Below, one piece after another: positions 1-9,309 of a stretch of DNA of 64,000 bases (the stretch's first letter is position 1; each line of letters starts with the position of its first letter). Under the pieces are notes generated by a model that did not search any database, was not told the origin of the DNA, and saw only the letters and a program-made list of their open reading frames with translations. A program made the position numbers and the translations under genes. Location of the stretch: assembly GCF_017353175.1 (NCBI RefSeq), contig NZ_JAFMYW010000003.1:248001-312000 (forward strand). Direction: 5' to 3'. Source of the stretch: Fibrella forsythiae. Lineage in GTDB: Bacteria > Bacteroidota > Bacteroidia > Cytophagales > Spirosomataceae.

Positions 1-128
1 GCGTGGAACCGCTAACCGATATTTTTAAGGATATTCAGGCTATTACTGCCCATCAGCTTCAGGATGTAGCCGTTGAAATGCTCAACGAGCAACACTTCAG
101 CACCTTGTTTTTTACACCGGAAAAATAA
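1..128 (+). CDS. C-terminal end of an M16 (insulinase-like) peptidase, 5' truncated by window
   Basis: An open frame (codons in phase with base 3) enters from the left edge and stops with TAA at 126-128, giving about 41 residues. The ending ITAHQLQDVAVEMLNEQHF followed by STLFFTPEK is typical of the last helix and strand of M16 zinc-peptidase repeats in Bacteroidota. The catalytic HxxEH motif would lie outside the window, so activity cannot be judged. The family call rests on the tail alone. Confidence 0.55.
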   Translation, partial: VEPLTDIFKDIQAITAHQLQDVAVEMLNEQHFSTLFFTPEK

Positions 129-133
129 AAAAA

Positions 134-226
134 AGTTTACAGTTTTCTGTTTACTGTCTTTTGTTGCGTTGCTCTTTAGCAGGTGCTCGATGTAGCAGCG
201 CAACAGAAGACAGTAAACTGTAAACT
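134..226. repeat. Heptamer-word inverted repeat
   Basis: Left arm 134-168 and right arm 199-226 are inverted copies ending in CGCAACAG/TTGTTGCG. The left arm contains one extra 7-nt unit compared with the right, and both are built of 7-nt steps such as AGTTTAC. It separates the M16 stop from the MazG-like gene and may act as a transcription terminator. Confidence 0.75.
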
Positions 227-234
227 CCTTTGTT

Positions 235-561
235 ATGACGCTTCGCAACGCACAGGATACTGTTGATGACTGGATCAAAACGGTTGGCGTTCGCTACTTC
301 GGCGAACTGACAAACATGGCTATGCTAACCGAAGAGGTTGGCGAACTAGCCCGGATTATTGCCCGTCGATACGGTGAACAGTCAGAGAAAGAATCGGATA
401 AAAACCGCGACCTTGGCGACGAAATGGCCGACGTACTGTGGGTGCTGATCTGCCTGGCCAATCAAACCGGTATTGACCTGACCGAAGCGTTCGCCAAGAA
501 CCTGGAAAAGAAAAATACCCGCGATGCCACCCGGCACCTCAATAACGAGAAGCTGCGGTAA
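235..561 (+). CDS. MazG-like nucleotide pyrophosphohydrolase
   Basis: This 108-residue all-alpha protein carries the metal-binding signature of the MazG/dUTPase-like superfamily: ExxE at 34-37 (within LTEEVGEL) and ExxD at 63-66 (within DEMADVLW), about 25 residues apart. Such proteins hydrolyse nucleoside triphosphates to monophosphate and pyrophosphate, usually as dimers or tetramers in the cytoplasm, and are thought to clear damaged or unwanted nucleotides. Length fits the short single-domain MazG-like group rather than the two-domain E. coli MazG. The ATG at 235 follows the upstream hairpin directly. The exact substrate cannot be read from the sequence. Confidence 0.85.
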   Translation: MTLRNAQDTVDDWIKTVGVRYFGELTNMAMLTEEVGELARIIARRYGEQSEKESDKNRDLGDEMADVLWVLICLANQTGIDLTEAFAKNLEKKNTRDATRHLNNEKLR

Positions 562-718
562 GATCAGACTCAAAACGTGGTTAGATACGGCTCTCGTCAG
601 ATCCGATGAGTGTCGATTTGGGGGGATACCGAGTAAATTCGTTAGCCGGGGATGTTCCCTGAGCGAAACCAATCTGATGGTCATTTAAACGGGTCGCATT
701 CGATCTGGCCTATTCCCT

Positions 719-1237
719 ATGAACTCAACAATCGATCAGGACCTGGCGCTGCTGGCGTTTCAGGAAGAACAACTTCAGTTCGATACCTTCACCGCCGATA
801 CCGCCTGGCAACTGGGTACGTTGCTCAGAGAAGCCGTAGAAGCGCGGGGCAAAGCCGTGGCGATTGATATACAGTTGTTCGGCCATCCGCTGTTTTTCTA
901 CGCCATGCCCGGCACTACGCCCGACAATATCGACTGGATTCGGCGGAAACGGAATGTAGTCAAACGCTTCCACCAGAGCTCTTACGCCATCCGGCTGATT
1001 TTAAAGAAAAAACAAACCACCCTGACCGATCAGGCGGGCCTTCCCCTGCGCGACCATGCGGCGGCGGGTGGTGGTTTCCCCATCCGGCTGCGCGGTTCGG
1101 CCTGCATTGGTGCCATCACCATTTCAGGCGTACCTATGCGCGAAGATCATGGTATCATTGTGGAGGTGTTGGCTAACTGGCTTGGTCAACCACTCAACGA
1201 CCTGATGCTACCACCTGCCGACGATATGGACGATTAA
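719..1237 (+). CDS. Haem-degrading-domain (UPF0303/GlcG-like) protein, copy 1
   Basis: A 172-residue protein of the UPF0303/haem-degrading-domain group (HbpS/GlcG fold). Family hallmarks seen are the N-terminal EEQLQFDTFTADTAWQLG block, the central FFYAMPGTTPDN segment and the glycine-rich GGFPIRLRG turn. Biochemical function is poorly defined; relatives bind haem or cobalamin or form oligomeric scaffolds. A second copy (2312-2815) lies on the other side of the pirin gene and is clearly homologous along its length. No signal peptide is visible, so a cytoplasmic location is likely. The ATG at 719 matches the N-terminus of the paralogue (MNxxIDQDLA). Confidence 0.85.
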   Translation: MNSTIDQDLALLAFQEEQLQFDTFTADTAWQLGTLLREAVEARGKAVAIDIQLFGHPLFFYAMPGTTPDNIDWIRRKRNVVKRFHQSSYAIRLILKKKQTTLTDQAGLPLRDHAAAGGGFPIRLRGSACIGAITISGVPMREDHGIIVEVLANWLGQPLNDLMLPPADDMDD

Positions 1238-1297
1238 GTGGTCATGTACGCTCGCATTCTGATGACAGCACAGCGTAATGGCTAGTTATTGATCCGC

Positions 1298-2218
1298 TCA
1301 TGACAACGCCTGAGGCGCTGGGTTCGAACTGGCCGGGCGCGAATTGTCGTCGGGAGGAAGGGGAACGAACTCGGCGTTGTCGTTGGGCGGCAGCGGAATA
1401 CGACCCGCCTGCCAGTCGGCTTTGGCCTGCTCGATGCGTTCGCGGCTCGACGACACGAAGTTCCACCAGATGAAGCGTTCGCCCAGCGGTTCGCCGCCCA
1501 GCAACATAAGCGTGCTGGGTTCGCTGGCAATAATCACCGGGTCAACCCCCTTGCTGAACACCAGCAACTGCCCCACGCCATACGTATGCCCATTTACCTC
1601 AACGCTGCCTTTGGCAATGTAAGCACCCCGCTCCGGGAAACCTGTTGGCGGACCAAATCGGGCACCTGCTTCCAGCACTACGTGGGCATAAAACAGCGGC
1701 GAATGGGTTGTTACGCCGTTTGTCAGACCGTAGGCATCCCCGGCAATCAGCCTCATCCAGATGCCCGTGTCAGTAACTATCGGTAGCGCATCGGGCTGAT
1801 AGTTGGTAAACGTCGGTGCGTTTTCTTCGGCCGATTCAGGCAGGGCAACCCAGGTTTGCACCATCTCGAAGGCGTTGGCTGCCAGCAGGGCCGGGTCTTC
1901 GAACCGTTCGGAATGGGCAATGCCGCGCCCCGCTGTCATCCAGTTCACCTCGCCGGGCCGAATGATCTGTTGCACACCAAGGCTGTCGCGGTGGGTCACC
2001 TGCCCGTTGAAGAGGTAGCTTACGGTAGAAAGGCCGATGTGCGGGTGCGGCAGCACGTCCATCTGTACCAGTTCGGCGGGCGTTTTGCTGACCGGCCCGG
2101 CATGATCCATGAAGATAAACGGACCCAGCATCCGCCGAAGCCGGTACGGTAAAATCCGTTTCACATCGAATCCATTGCCAATCGAGGCAGATCGGGCGGT
2201 GATGACAAGGTCGAGCAT
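1298..2218 (-). CDS. Pirin family protein
   Basis: This 306-residue bicupin protein has the pirin signature HPHIGLSTVSYLFNG at about 58-72. The expected metal ligands are present: His58, His60, His102 and Glu104 (in GRGIAHSER). The C-terminal half contains the pirin C-terminal cupin (EAGARFGPPTGFPERGAYI). Bacterial pirins are Fe-binding proteins; some, such as YhhW, have quercetinase activity, others act as redox-sensing regulators. It is convergent with copy 1 and divergent from copy 2 of the haem-degrading-domain gene. The tail is proline/serine-rich and probably disordered. Substrate is unknown. Confidence 0.93.
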   Translation of the reverse strand: MLDLVITARSASIGNGFDVKRILPYRLRRMLGPFIFMDHAGPVSKTPAELVQMDVLPHPHIGLSTVSYLFNGQVTHRDSLGVQQIIRPGEVNWMTAGRGIAHSERFEDPALLAANAFEMVQTWVALPESAEENAPTFTNYQPDALPIVTDTGIWMRLIAGDAYGLTNGVTTHSPLFYAHVVLEAGARFGPPTGFPERGAYIAKGSVEVNGHTYGVGQLLVFSKGVDPVIIASEPSTLMLLGGEPLGERFIWWNFVSSSRERIEQAKADWQAGRIPLPPNDNAEFVPLPPDDNSRPASSNPAPQALS

Positions 2219-2311
2219 AAGTAGCGAGGGGATGTTACGTAAAAGTAATACCCAGCCGGAATGGGAAACAAGATTGAGGCATCAACGCCCGGCCTTGCTT
2301 ATGTTTACAGC

Positions 2312-2815
2312 ATGAATGCATCAATCGATCAGGATCTGGCACGCATTGCGCTGCAGGAAGAACAACTCCAATTCGACACCTTCACCGCCGATATTGCCTG
2401 GCAACTGGGTACGTTGCTAAAACAGGCCGTGGAAGCACTGGGTAAAGCTGTCGTGATCGACATTCAACTGGCTGGTCATCCGCTGTTTTTCTACGCCATG
2501 CCCGGCACCACGCCCGATAACACTGACTGGGTACGTCGGAAGCGGAATGCCGTGCTGCATTTTCACCGTAGTTCGTATGCGCTCGGGCTTGAACTGAAGC
2601 AAAAACAGACAACACTCCAGGATAAAACGGGCCTCGACCTGCGCGATTATGCTACCCACGGCGGCAGTTTCCCGATCCGGCTGCGGGGTACGTTCGTTGG
2701 TACGATCACCATCTCGGGTTTGCCTCAGCGCGACGATCACAGCGTCATCGTAGCGGTACTGACCAACTGGCTCAACCAGCCACTCAGCGAGCTGGCCTTA
2801 GCCGATCCAGGCTAA
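2312..2815 (+). CDS. Haem-degrading-domain (UPF0303/GlcG-like) protein, copy 2
   Basis: Paralogue of the gene at 719-1237, about two thirds identical by eye. I prefer ATG 2312 because it restores the same N-terminus as copy 1 (MNASIDQDLA); an in-frame ATG at 2261 would add 17 unrelated residues. The same FFYAMPGTTPDN and FPIRLRG blocks are kept. It lacks the acidic PPADDMDD tail of copy 1. With pirin between the two copies, a local duplication is likely, and the trio may work on the same unknown substrate. Confidence 0.85.
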   Translation: MNASIDQDLARIALQEEQLQFDTFTADIAWQLGTLLKQAVEALGKAVVIDIQLAGHPLFFYAMPGTTPDNTDWVRRKRNAVLHFHRSSYALGLELKQKQTTLQDKTGLDLRDYATHGGSFPIRLRGTFVGTITISGLPQRDDHSVIVAVLTNWLNQPLSELALADPG

Positions 2816-2837
2816 GGCATTGGCAGGGTTGAAGGGG

Positions 2838-3959
2838 CTAATGCTCCTCAACGTTCGCTTTTTGCTGACGGCGACGGCGCGGTAGGCGGAACAGTTTGCT
2901 GCCTTCCTGCTCGGGTGTCTGATCGCCCAGCAATACGCCCCAGGCCCTGAGGCTGTCGACCCGGTCGAAAATGACTTTCATGATGGCGATGGCGGGTATA
3001 GACAGAAACATGCCTGATACCCCAGCCAGAGCGCCACCAATCAGGACGCCAACAATGGAAACAAGTGCGTTGACCCGCACTTTCGAGGCTACGATAAAAG
3101 GGACCAGTACATTGTTGTCGATAAACTGTACAAAAAGAAATACGCCCACAACGCCCAGTGAGACAGATAGTTGTGGTTGATAGCTCATTGTTATGAGTAC
3201 CGTGAGCGCCGTAGCTACCAGCCCGCCAATGTAGGGAACCAGGTTTAGAATAGCGGCCATAACACCCAGCAGAATAGCATACTGAACGCCCAGCAGCAAT
3301 AGGCCAATGGAGTTGAGCGCCGCCACACAGGCCGTTTCGATTAACAGACCGACCACATAACTCTGAATGACGGCCTTCACTTCCGTCAAAACCTCGCGTA
3401 CCCGCACGGCATACTCTTCGGCAAAGAGTACCACCACAAAATGCAGCAGCATCAGGCGGTAGTAGAGGAGTAAGAAAATGTAGATGGGGATCAGGATCAG
3501 GGTGCCCAGGGGGCCGGTGATGACGCCCAGGGCATCGGCGCTCTGGAAGCTGTCGAGTGTTTGCGCCTGCGCTTTCTGAATATACTTATCTTGCTGGCGG
3601 TAGCTGACATGATATTCATTACGTACCCAGCGGCGGGCCGTATCGTATACCTCGCCCAGGTGTTGTTTGAGCCTGGGCCAGTCGTCGGCAAAGTCGGCTA
3701 GTTGCATCGATAGTAAAATACCCAGGCCAGTCACGATTACGACGCCCAAAAATAAGGCCAGGCTGATGGAGACGACCTTGTGCATACCCCACCGGATAAA
3801 CAGTGATTCAACCGGCTGGAGAAGTACCGCCAGTAGCCCTGCCATAGCCAATGGGACCAGAATGTCCTGCCCCAGATAAACGGCCAGTGTAAGAATGGCC
3901 AATGCCAGTAATGAATGGGAAAACTGATGGTAATGCGGGCGGCTAGACTCGGCAGGCAT
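2838..3959 (-). CDS. AI-2E family (PerM/YdiK-like) membrane transporter
   Basis: A 373-residue integral membrane protein with about eight hydrophobic segments, arranged as in the AI-2E/PerM family: paired helices at the N-terminus, a soluble loop around 80-140 rich in charged residues, then the GLLIETACVAALNSIGLLLLG and VPYIGGLVATALT blocks, and a C-terminal helix pair ending in a basic tail. Family members have been linked to autoinducer-2 export, Na+/H+ antiport or unknown permease roles, so the substrate is open. It is convergent with the preceding gene and stands alone. The ATG at 3959 starts a hydrophilic leader before the first helix, normal for the family. Confidence 0.9.
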   Translation of the reverse strand: MPAESSRPHYHQFSHSLLALAILTLAVYLGQDILVPLAMAGLLAVLLQPVESLFIRWGMHKVVSISLALFLGVVIVTGLGILLSMQLADFADDWPRLKQHLGEVYDTARRWVRNEYHVSYRQQDKYIQKAQAQTLDSFQSADALGVITGPLGTLILIPIYIFLLLYYRLMLLHFVVVLFAEEYAVRVREVLTEVKAVIQSYVVGLLIETACVAALNSIGLLLLGVQYAILLGVMAAILNLVPYIGGLVATALTVLITMSYQPQLSVSLGVVGVFLFVQFIDNNVLVPFIVASKVRVNALVSIVGVLIGGALAGVSGMFLSIPAIAIMKVIFDRVDSLRAWGVLLGDQTPEQEGSKLFRLPRRRRQQKANVEEH

Positions 3960-4120
3960 GGCAGTTATAATGCTGGTGGTTCAACGCAAAGTACGTATTT
4001 ACCAACAGGATTCGGTCTGGCACCCTTCCCGATACGCATGATACGCTACTAAAGCCACAACTGATTGGCAAGTTGTGCGCTTTCTCCAACAGGCGGCAAC
4101 GTACCCAGCCAGTGATTGCG

Positions 4121-5308
4121 CTACGAGTTTTCCCGATACGGCAGGTTGATGAGGCTGTTGGGTTTCAGGTAGATGTGGTCGGTTCTGAAGTCGAGGATGG
4201 TATTGAAGCGTTTCAGCAGGTCATTGCCGAGGTAGTTTATGTCGAAGTCGAGCGGGCGTTTGCTGCCCAGCAACGTTGCCGGAATGGCCGTGAGGGCGAA
4301 ACCGTTGACGGTCAGGCCGGGCATGCGCACCACGCGGGTTTCGTATCGTACACCGCGAGGGTCCGTCACGGCCGATCTTTTGATCAGTGGCAGGTCAGTC
4401 GGAACGTGTTGGCGGGCCATCCAGGTGCTGTCGAGAATCATGGCTTTGTCGGCACCCGTATCTAACAGGAATTTGCCGGTATAGGGCCTATTGGCAACCG
4501 TCAGCGTTCCGTCTATACAGACAAACGACCGGATGAACGTCAGCTTCGATTTAGCGTACCCACTCAGGCCCCTGGGCCGTTGCGAATGAACGATGAGCAG
4601 CCCTTTGTCGTAATCGATTTCCACGGCTTTACCCTCAAACAGATTCCAGCCGAAACGGCCGTCCATCTCGTGGGCAGTTAGCCCGGTTACTGTAACGGTG
4701 GGGTTTGTCCAGACCAACTTGCCCAGTTGCAGCGTAACTATCTTTTCCCGTTTCGTAAAATCTGGCCGGGCTGTTCCAGCCAGCGCATCGGGCTGACCGG
4801 CCAGTAAGTGTGTCCGCTTCAGTACGGCTTCTCGCGTGAGGCGAAAATCAAACGAACCAACATCGAAATGCAGACTGACCGTGTCGCGGCGGTTAATGAT
4901 CGCCTTTACATGAATGGCGTTGTAGCTGGTCAGCACAAACGGAATAGTGTCGTGGGTACGGGCTGCCCTGGGTACGTTCCGGCTGGCCGGTATGGCGCTG
5001 GCAATGCGGGTGAAGCAGGAATCATTTCCGTTCAGAAGCACCACAAAATCAGAGGCGGAGCCCGGTTTTACCCGAACCCGAATTGAGTCAATATCGGTAT
5101 AAAACGTAACCCATTTGGGTTGCCGTGTTCGATCGGCGGTGAAGATATCCGGCCTGAGCTTTGGCGAGAGCGACCAGGCGTTTTTGTCGAGAAAAGCACC
5201 GTCGCGAATCGCCACGCGGGGCGAGGTTGCCCTGATAACCGGTAGTCTGGATTGGCCGAAAGCCAGTTGGGAAAGGAGTAGTGTGATCAGAAAAGGCAGG
5301 TGTTTCAT
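4121..5308 (-). CDS. Secreted aspartyl-protease-like (retropepsin-fold) protein
   Basis: A 395-residue protein with an N-terminal signal peptide (about 1-19, ending LAFGQ). A canonical retropepsin-like active-site motif, LLDTGADKAMI, lies at about 281-291. An earlier half-domain has FDVGSFDF at about 149-156, where DTG has become DVG, so only one of the two lobes keeps the full catalytic triad. Proteins of this type in Bacteroidota are annotated as aspartyl protease family or clan AA proteases acting in the periplasm. Activity as a homodimer of the intact lobe is possible but unproven. No operon partner is seen; it diverges from the histidine kinase gene. Confidence 0.75.
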   Translation of the reverse strand: MKHLPFLITLLLSQLAFGQSRLPVIRATSPRVAIRDGAFLDKNAWSLSPKLRPDIFTADRTRQPKWVTFYTDIDSIRVRVKPGSASDFVVLLNGNDSCFTRIASAIPASRNVPRAARTHDTIPFVLTSYNAIHVKAIINRRDTVSLHFDVGSFDFRLTREAVLKRTHLLAGQPDALAGTARPDFTKREKIVTLQLGKLVWTNPTVTVTGLTAHEMDGRFGWNLFEGKAVEIDYDKGLLIVHSQRPRGLSGYAKSKLTFIRSFVCIDGTLTVANRPYTGKFLLDTGADKAMILDSTWMARQHVPTDLPLIKRSAVTDPRGVRYETRVVRMPGLTVNGFALTAIPATLLGSKRPLDFDINYLGNDLLKRFNTILDFRTDHIYLKPNSLINLPYRENS

Positions 5309-5517
5309 CGTGTCTGGTACTAATGGGGTTGGGCGCTGGCTGCTGGCAGGTACGTTGATAATCAGTTTCCCAACTACTCACCAAAGCTAATGGCTTACCA
5401 AATTGAAATGCCAGTTGCCGGTCAGGTGTGGTTACTATTCTCTAGTTATTTCTAGTAAATGAATTTAATACAAAATATAACTATATTCATGTAACTTGCC
5501 TTGCCTTAAAACCTATT

Positions 5518-7761
5518 GTGAATCGTCTTTTTTCGCCTGATCGACTTCGCCCTGACGCTGTCCGAAAAGCCACGCTGGTGCTCGATGTTAGCCAGCAGCC
5601 CGAGTTACAATTCAGGGTCAGGCAGGGAACTGTTCAGAGCCCCGAACAGAGTGTTTCGGTACTTCCCGCCGGTGCCACCCTCGATCAGCTTCCTCCGCCG
5701 TTCAACGTGCCGGGGCTGCTCGAACAGCTTAGACAGGCGTCTACGCAACCCTTGCCCTATCAGTTTCAACTCGATCAGCCCTGCCTGCCGGTAAGTCTGG
5801 TTTGCACGTATGCCTGCGAGCTACTGCGTATCGAAGACACACTGCTGGTATTGACGATGGAACTTCTGCCCGATGCTGAAAAGCCCATGGCACTGGCCGA
5901 CATTGTTGAAACGATGCCTGCCGGCCTTATTGTGTTCCGGGCTATTCGAAATACGGAAGGCGAAGTTGTTGATTTTCAGGCTGTTCTTTGCAATCAGTTC
6001 GGTGCCAACGTGGTTGGCCAAAGCCGCGAGACCATTCTGACCCAGCCTATCAGCCAGCGTTACGAAAAAATGACGGAATACGCGTTTTTTCACCAATATG
6101 TGGCCGTTGTTGAATCGGGTAAGCCGCACAACCAGTTACTGCACCTGCCAACATTAAACCTCTGGCTCGACGTGTCGGTAGTGAAATATGGCGATGGCAT
6201 GCTGGTTTCGTTTCAGGACGTTACCATCGGGCAACAAACGGCGTCGCTGCTGGCCAGTGTGATGAATAGCTCCCCGGCGGCAGTTCGGTATTACGAAGCC
6301 ATTCGCGACTCAGACGGACGGATCATCGATTTCATGACCAGCACCGGCAACGAACTGGCGGCTTACCGCGATTTTCGGCCGTATCCCTCAACTATTGGCC
6401 GGCGGATGCTGGATCTGTATCCTCAGTTGAAAACCAACGGCATGTTTGATCGCTACGTTGCCGTAGTGGAATCGGGCAAAAGCGACCGCTTCGAAACGAT
6501 CCACGAAGGGAAATCGCACACGTCCTGGTTCGACTCAACGGCGGTGCCACACGGCAACGGATTTGTGATCACCAACCTGGATATTACTCAGGTCAAACAA
6601 GCCCAACTGGCGTTGCAGCATCAGGCAGCACTGACTGCGGAGGTGCTTAATAGTTCGCTGAGCAGCATTCTGGTGCTGGATCCTGTGTTTGATGAGGATC
6701 GCCAGATCGCTGATTTTCGGATCAACCTGGCCAATCCGGCCACACAAACCCTGTTTGCCCGGTTTGTGGGGCATGATTTTACGCACGAAGCGATCCAGCA
6801 GCAAACGATGCTGACGCTGTTTCCGGCCACTCGGGAACGAGATTTGTTCAAGGCGCTCAAGGCGGTTGTCAGCAATGGTGAGCCTATTTACCATTCGGTC
6901 GATTACCCGCAGTTTGGCATTACCTACGACTACGCGATCACGCCGTTTCAGGCAGGTGTGCTGGTGATCACCACCGATATTACTCCGTTGCGGGCCTATC
7001 AGCAGAAACTTGAAGCCAATAATGCAGCACTGAGCCGGTCAAACGAGTATCTGCAACAGTTTGCCTACGTGGCCAGTCATGACTTGCAGGAACCACTGCG
7101 CAAAATTTATTCGTTTGGTGATCTGCTGATGAAACAGCACACCGATGCGCTCGACGACACGGGACGTGATTTGCTCCAGCGAATGCAGAATGCGGCCATA
7201 CGAATGCAAACACTGGTAAAAGACCTGCTCGATTATTCGCGCCTGACCACTCAGGAAGCGTCTCTGCGTCCGGTTGCCATCCAGGCTTTGCTTCAGGACA
7301 CGCTCGATGATCTGGAAACAACCATCCGGGAGACAGACGCGATGATCACGGTGGATGGCGACGACTTACCGACTATTCCCGGCGATAAGACTCAACTCCG
7401 TCAGCTACTCCAGAACCTGATTGCCAATGCGCTGAAATTTACCAGGCCAGGCCGGGCACCTCAGGTACGTATTACGGCCGAGCTGCTCAGGGCCGACCAG
7501 TTGCCGCAGCCTGTTCATAATACTGTCAGTCGCCAGTGGGTAAGCCTGCGCGTTGCCGATCAGGGCATTGGTTTCGATGAAGCGTATCAGGAGCGGATTT
7601 TTGAGCTTTTCCATCGCCTTCATGGCCGCAGTAAATACTCCGGAACGGGCATTGGCCTGGCCGTGGTCAAAAAAGTGGTAGAAAATCATCACGGGCTGAT
7701 CACCGCGAATGGCCAGCCTGGTGCGGGTGCTACGTTTACTGTTTATTTACCGCTGGAATAA
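5518..7761 (+). CDS. PAS-domain cytoplasmic sensor histidine kinase
   Basis: A 747-residue kinase starting with GTG at 5518. It has at least three PAS-like domains, at roughly 120-240, 243-360 and 375-500, each ending in a TDIT or TIGQ-type strand. A HisKA domain follows with the H-box SHDLQEPLRKIYSFG (phospho-acceptor His about 521), then HATPase_c with N-box LIANALKF, G1 box DQGIGF and G2 box GTGIGLAVVKK. No transmembrane segment is visible, so it senses a cytoplasmic signal. No response regulator gene is adjacent, making it an orphan kinase. Upstream, 5309-5517 holds no gene. Confidence 0.93.
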   Translation: MNRLFSPDRLRPDAVRKATLVLDVSQQPELQFRVRQGTVQSPEQSVSVLPAGATLDQLPPPFNVPGLLEQLRQASTQPLPYQFQLDQPCLPVSLVCTYACELLRIEDTLLVLTMELLPDAEKPMALADIVETMPAGLIVFRAIRNTEGEVVDFQAVLCNQFGANVVGQSRETILTQPISQRYEKMTEYAFFHQYVAVVESGKPHNQLLHLPTLNLWLDVSVVKYGDGMLVSFQDVTIGQQTASLLASVMNSSPAAVRYYEAIRDSDGRIIDFMTSTGNELAAYRDFRPYPSTIGRRMLDLYPQLKTNGMFDRYVAVVESGKSDRFETIHEGKSHTSWFDSTAVPHGNGFVITNLDITQVKQAQLALQHQAALTAEVLNSSLSSILVLDPVFDEDRQIADFRINLANPATQTLFARFVGHDFTHEAIQQQTMLTLFPATRERDLFKALKAVVSNGEPIYHSVDYPQFGITYDYAITPFQAGVLVITTDITPLRAYQQKLEANNAALSRSNEYLQQFAYVASHDLQEPLRKIYSFGDLLMKQHTDALDDTGRDLLQRMQNAAIRMQTLVKDLLDYSRLTTQEASLRPVAIQALLQDTLDDLETTIRETDAMITVDGDDLPTIPGDKTQLRQLLQNLIANALKFTRPGRAPQVRITAELLRADQLPQPVHNTVSRQWVSLRVADQGIGFDEAYQERIFELFHRLHGRSKYSGTGIGLAVVKKVVENHHGLITANGQPGAGATFTVYLPLE

Positions 7762-7778
7762 CCTCAGTAGCGCATCAA

Positions 7779-8486
7779 ATGGCAGCTATGCAACAGATAA
7801 CGGCCTCACTTTATCAAATTAGTCTGGGTGTGGTCAACGTCTTTGTTATTAAAGACACGAAGAACGGGTTAACCCTGATCGATACGGGTTATAAAGGCAG
7901 CAGTGAAAAAATCGTTTCGGCCATTCGGAAGGCGGGCGAAGATCCCCTTACCATCAGGCAGATCATTCTGACCCACTGCCACCCCGACCATGCGGGCAGT
8001 GCGGCGGCCTTCAACGCCGAATGGGGCATTCCGGTCTGGGCATATTATCAGGATGTGCCACTGCTCGCCAAAGGCAGTGCCGGTGAGGTGCCCATTCATC
8101 TGTCGCCGGGTGTGATAAACTGGTTCATCTATCATCTGTTCATTAAACGGGGAAGCAGTGCCATAGATCCTGTCATCGTAGATCGGTCCCTAACCAGCAA
8201 GGAGGTATTGCCCATTGCGGGCGGGCTACAGGTGCTGCATACGCCGGGGCATAGCAGCGGGCATATTGCGTTGTTGCTGCAGCAGGAGCGTGTGCTGATT
8301 GCCGGTGATCTATGCGCCAATGTGGCCGGGCTTGACTTTAGCACGGTCTATGAAGACCGGAGGTTGGGTGTACAGAGTATTCTGGAGGTAGCCCGGTTAG
8401 ACGTTGAAAAAGCCGTGTTCGGTCATGGTAAACTACTGGCTCCCAGGGCAAACGAAAAGCTGGCTGCGAAGTTTAGTGCGCTGTAG
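7779..8486 (+). CDS. MBL-fold metallo-hydrolase
   Basis: A 235-residue metallo-beta-lactamase-fold enzyme. The first metal motif is HCHPDHAG (His66, His68, Asp70, His71), followed by the HTPGHS loop (His158) and an Asp near 177 in AGDLC; a late His is in VFGHGK. This set binds two divalent metals and supports hydrolysis of thioester, phosphoester or lactone substrates. It resembles the glyoxalase II-like general MBL group, with no accessory domain. It starts 17 bp after the kinase and may be co-transcribed with it. Its 3' end overlaps the convergent membrane protein gene by 14 bp. Confidence 0.9.
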   Translation: MAAMQQITASLYQISLGVVNVFVIKDTKNGLTLIDTGYKGSSEKIVSAIRKAGEDPLTIRQIILTHCHPDHAGSAAAFNAEWGIPVWAYYQDVPLLAKGSAGEVPIHLSPGVINWFIYHLFIKRGSSAIDPVIVDRSLTSKEVLPIAGGLQVLHTPGHSSGHIALLLQQERVLIAGDLCANVAGLDFSTVYEDRRLGVQSILEVARLDVEKAVFGHGKLLAPRANEKLAAKFSAL

Positions 8487-9168
8487 CTGGGGTCGAACGG
8501 GTTATCAGCAGTTGCCTGAAGCTGGCCAGGTGCGAAAAAAGCACCAGTGGCACCAGCAAACCGGGAAGTAGGATGAAAGGGAAGTAGAGGATAGCAACGT
8601 TTGGCTGATCGAACGCGAACTGCTGGAAAACGCTCGGCAGCGACAGAATAGCGTTCGTGACAATGTTGATCAGCAAGCCAAGACAAAGAACATTCCAGCC
8701 AATCAGCACCGGCTTACCCACCTTGCGCGCTGTGAAATACAGGTAGTAGATGATCGGCGCAGAGATGCCGGAAAGGATATCGACATTTCGGCCCTCAAAC
8801 GTCATCAGTTCCGGAACGGCTTTCTGTACAAAAAGCCAGTATAGAACCAGTTCAACAGGTACCCGGATGATGTGGAAGAGGGTGAGTGTGTTGAGGTTCA
8901 GCGTATCAATAAATCGTTGTCCCCGCGTCGTCGTGAACAGCACGATCGTCATGACCAGGGGCGGCAAAAGAAGCAGCGAGACCCGTGGCGGCGTTGTGTT
9001 GGTAACCGTGTAAAACCCCGACAGGCTCATTGCTGCCTGAAAAAGGAGCCACCCGGCCGCCAGGACCAGAAACGTCTTCGAGCGCTGTGTAGCCTGATAA
9101 AACAGACCAACTGCAACGAGAACCGTAAGCCCGAAAACGAGGTAGATATAAATTGGTAGATTGTCCAT
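8473..9168 (-). CDS. Polytopic membrane protein of unknown function
   Basis: I prefer ATG 9168 (MDNLPIYIYLVFGLTVLVA), giving 231 residues that begin directly with a membrane helix; an upstream in-frame ATG at 9225 would add an unlikely cysteine-rich leader. About seven hydrophobic helices are visible, with short loops and no recognisable catalytic motif. I do not recognise a family with a known function. It lies 141 bp downstream of the Crp-family regulator on the same strand, so joint transcription or regulation is possible. Confidence 0.65.
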   Translation of the reverse strand: MDNLPIYIYLVFGLTVLVAVGLFYQATQRSKTFLVLAAGWLLFQAAMSLSGFYTVTNTTPPRVSLLLLPPLVMTIVLFTTTRGQRFIDTLNLNTLTLFHIIRVPVELVLYWLFVQKAVPELMTFEGRNVDILSGISAPIIYYLYFTARKVGKPVLIGWNVLCLGLLINIVTNAILSLPSVFQQFAFDQPNVAILYFPFILLPGLLVPLVLFSHLASFRQLLITRSTPATAH

Positions 9169-9309
9169 TGCCTGGGTGATGTATTGTGCAAAGGACGTTG
9201 TGGGACAGCAAGATATACTTGCCAAATGACAAGAAATATGGCCTGTAGGGCAAATTTTTGCCTGTCCAGTCTGGAACTGCAGCGGCGGACTGTTTCGGTG
9301 CTACTGTCG

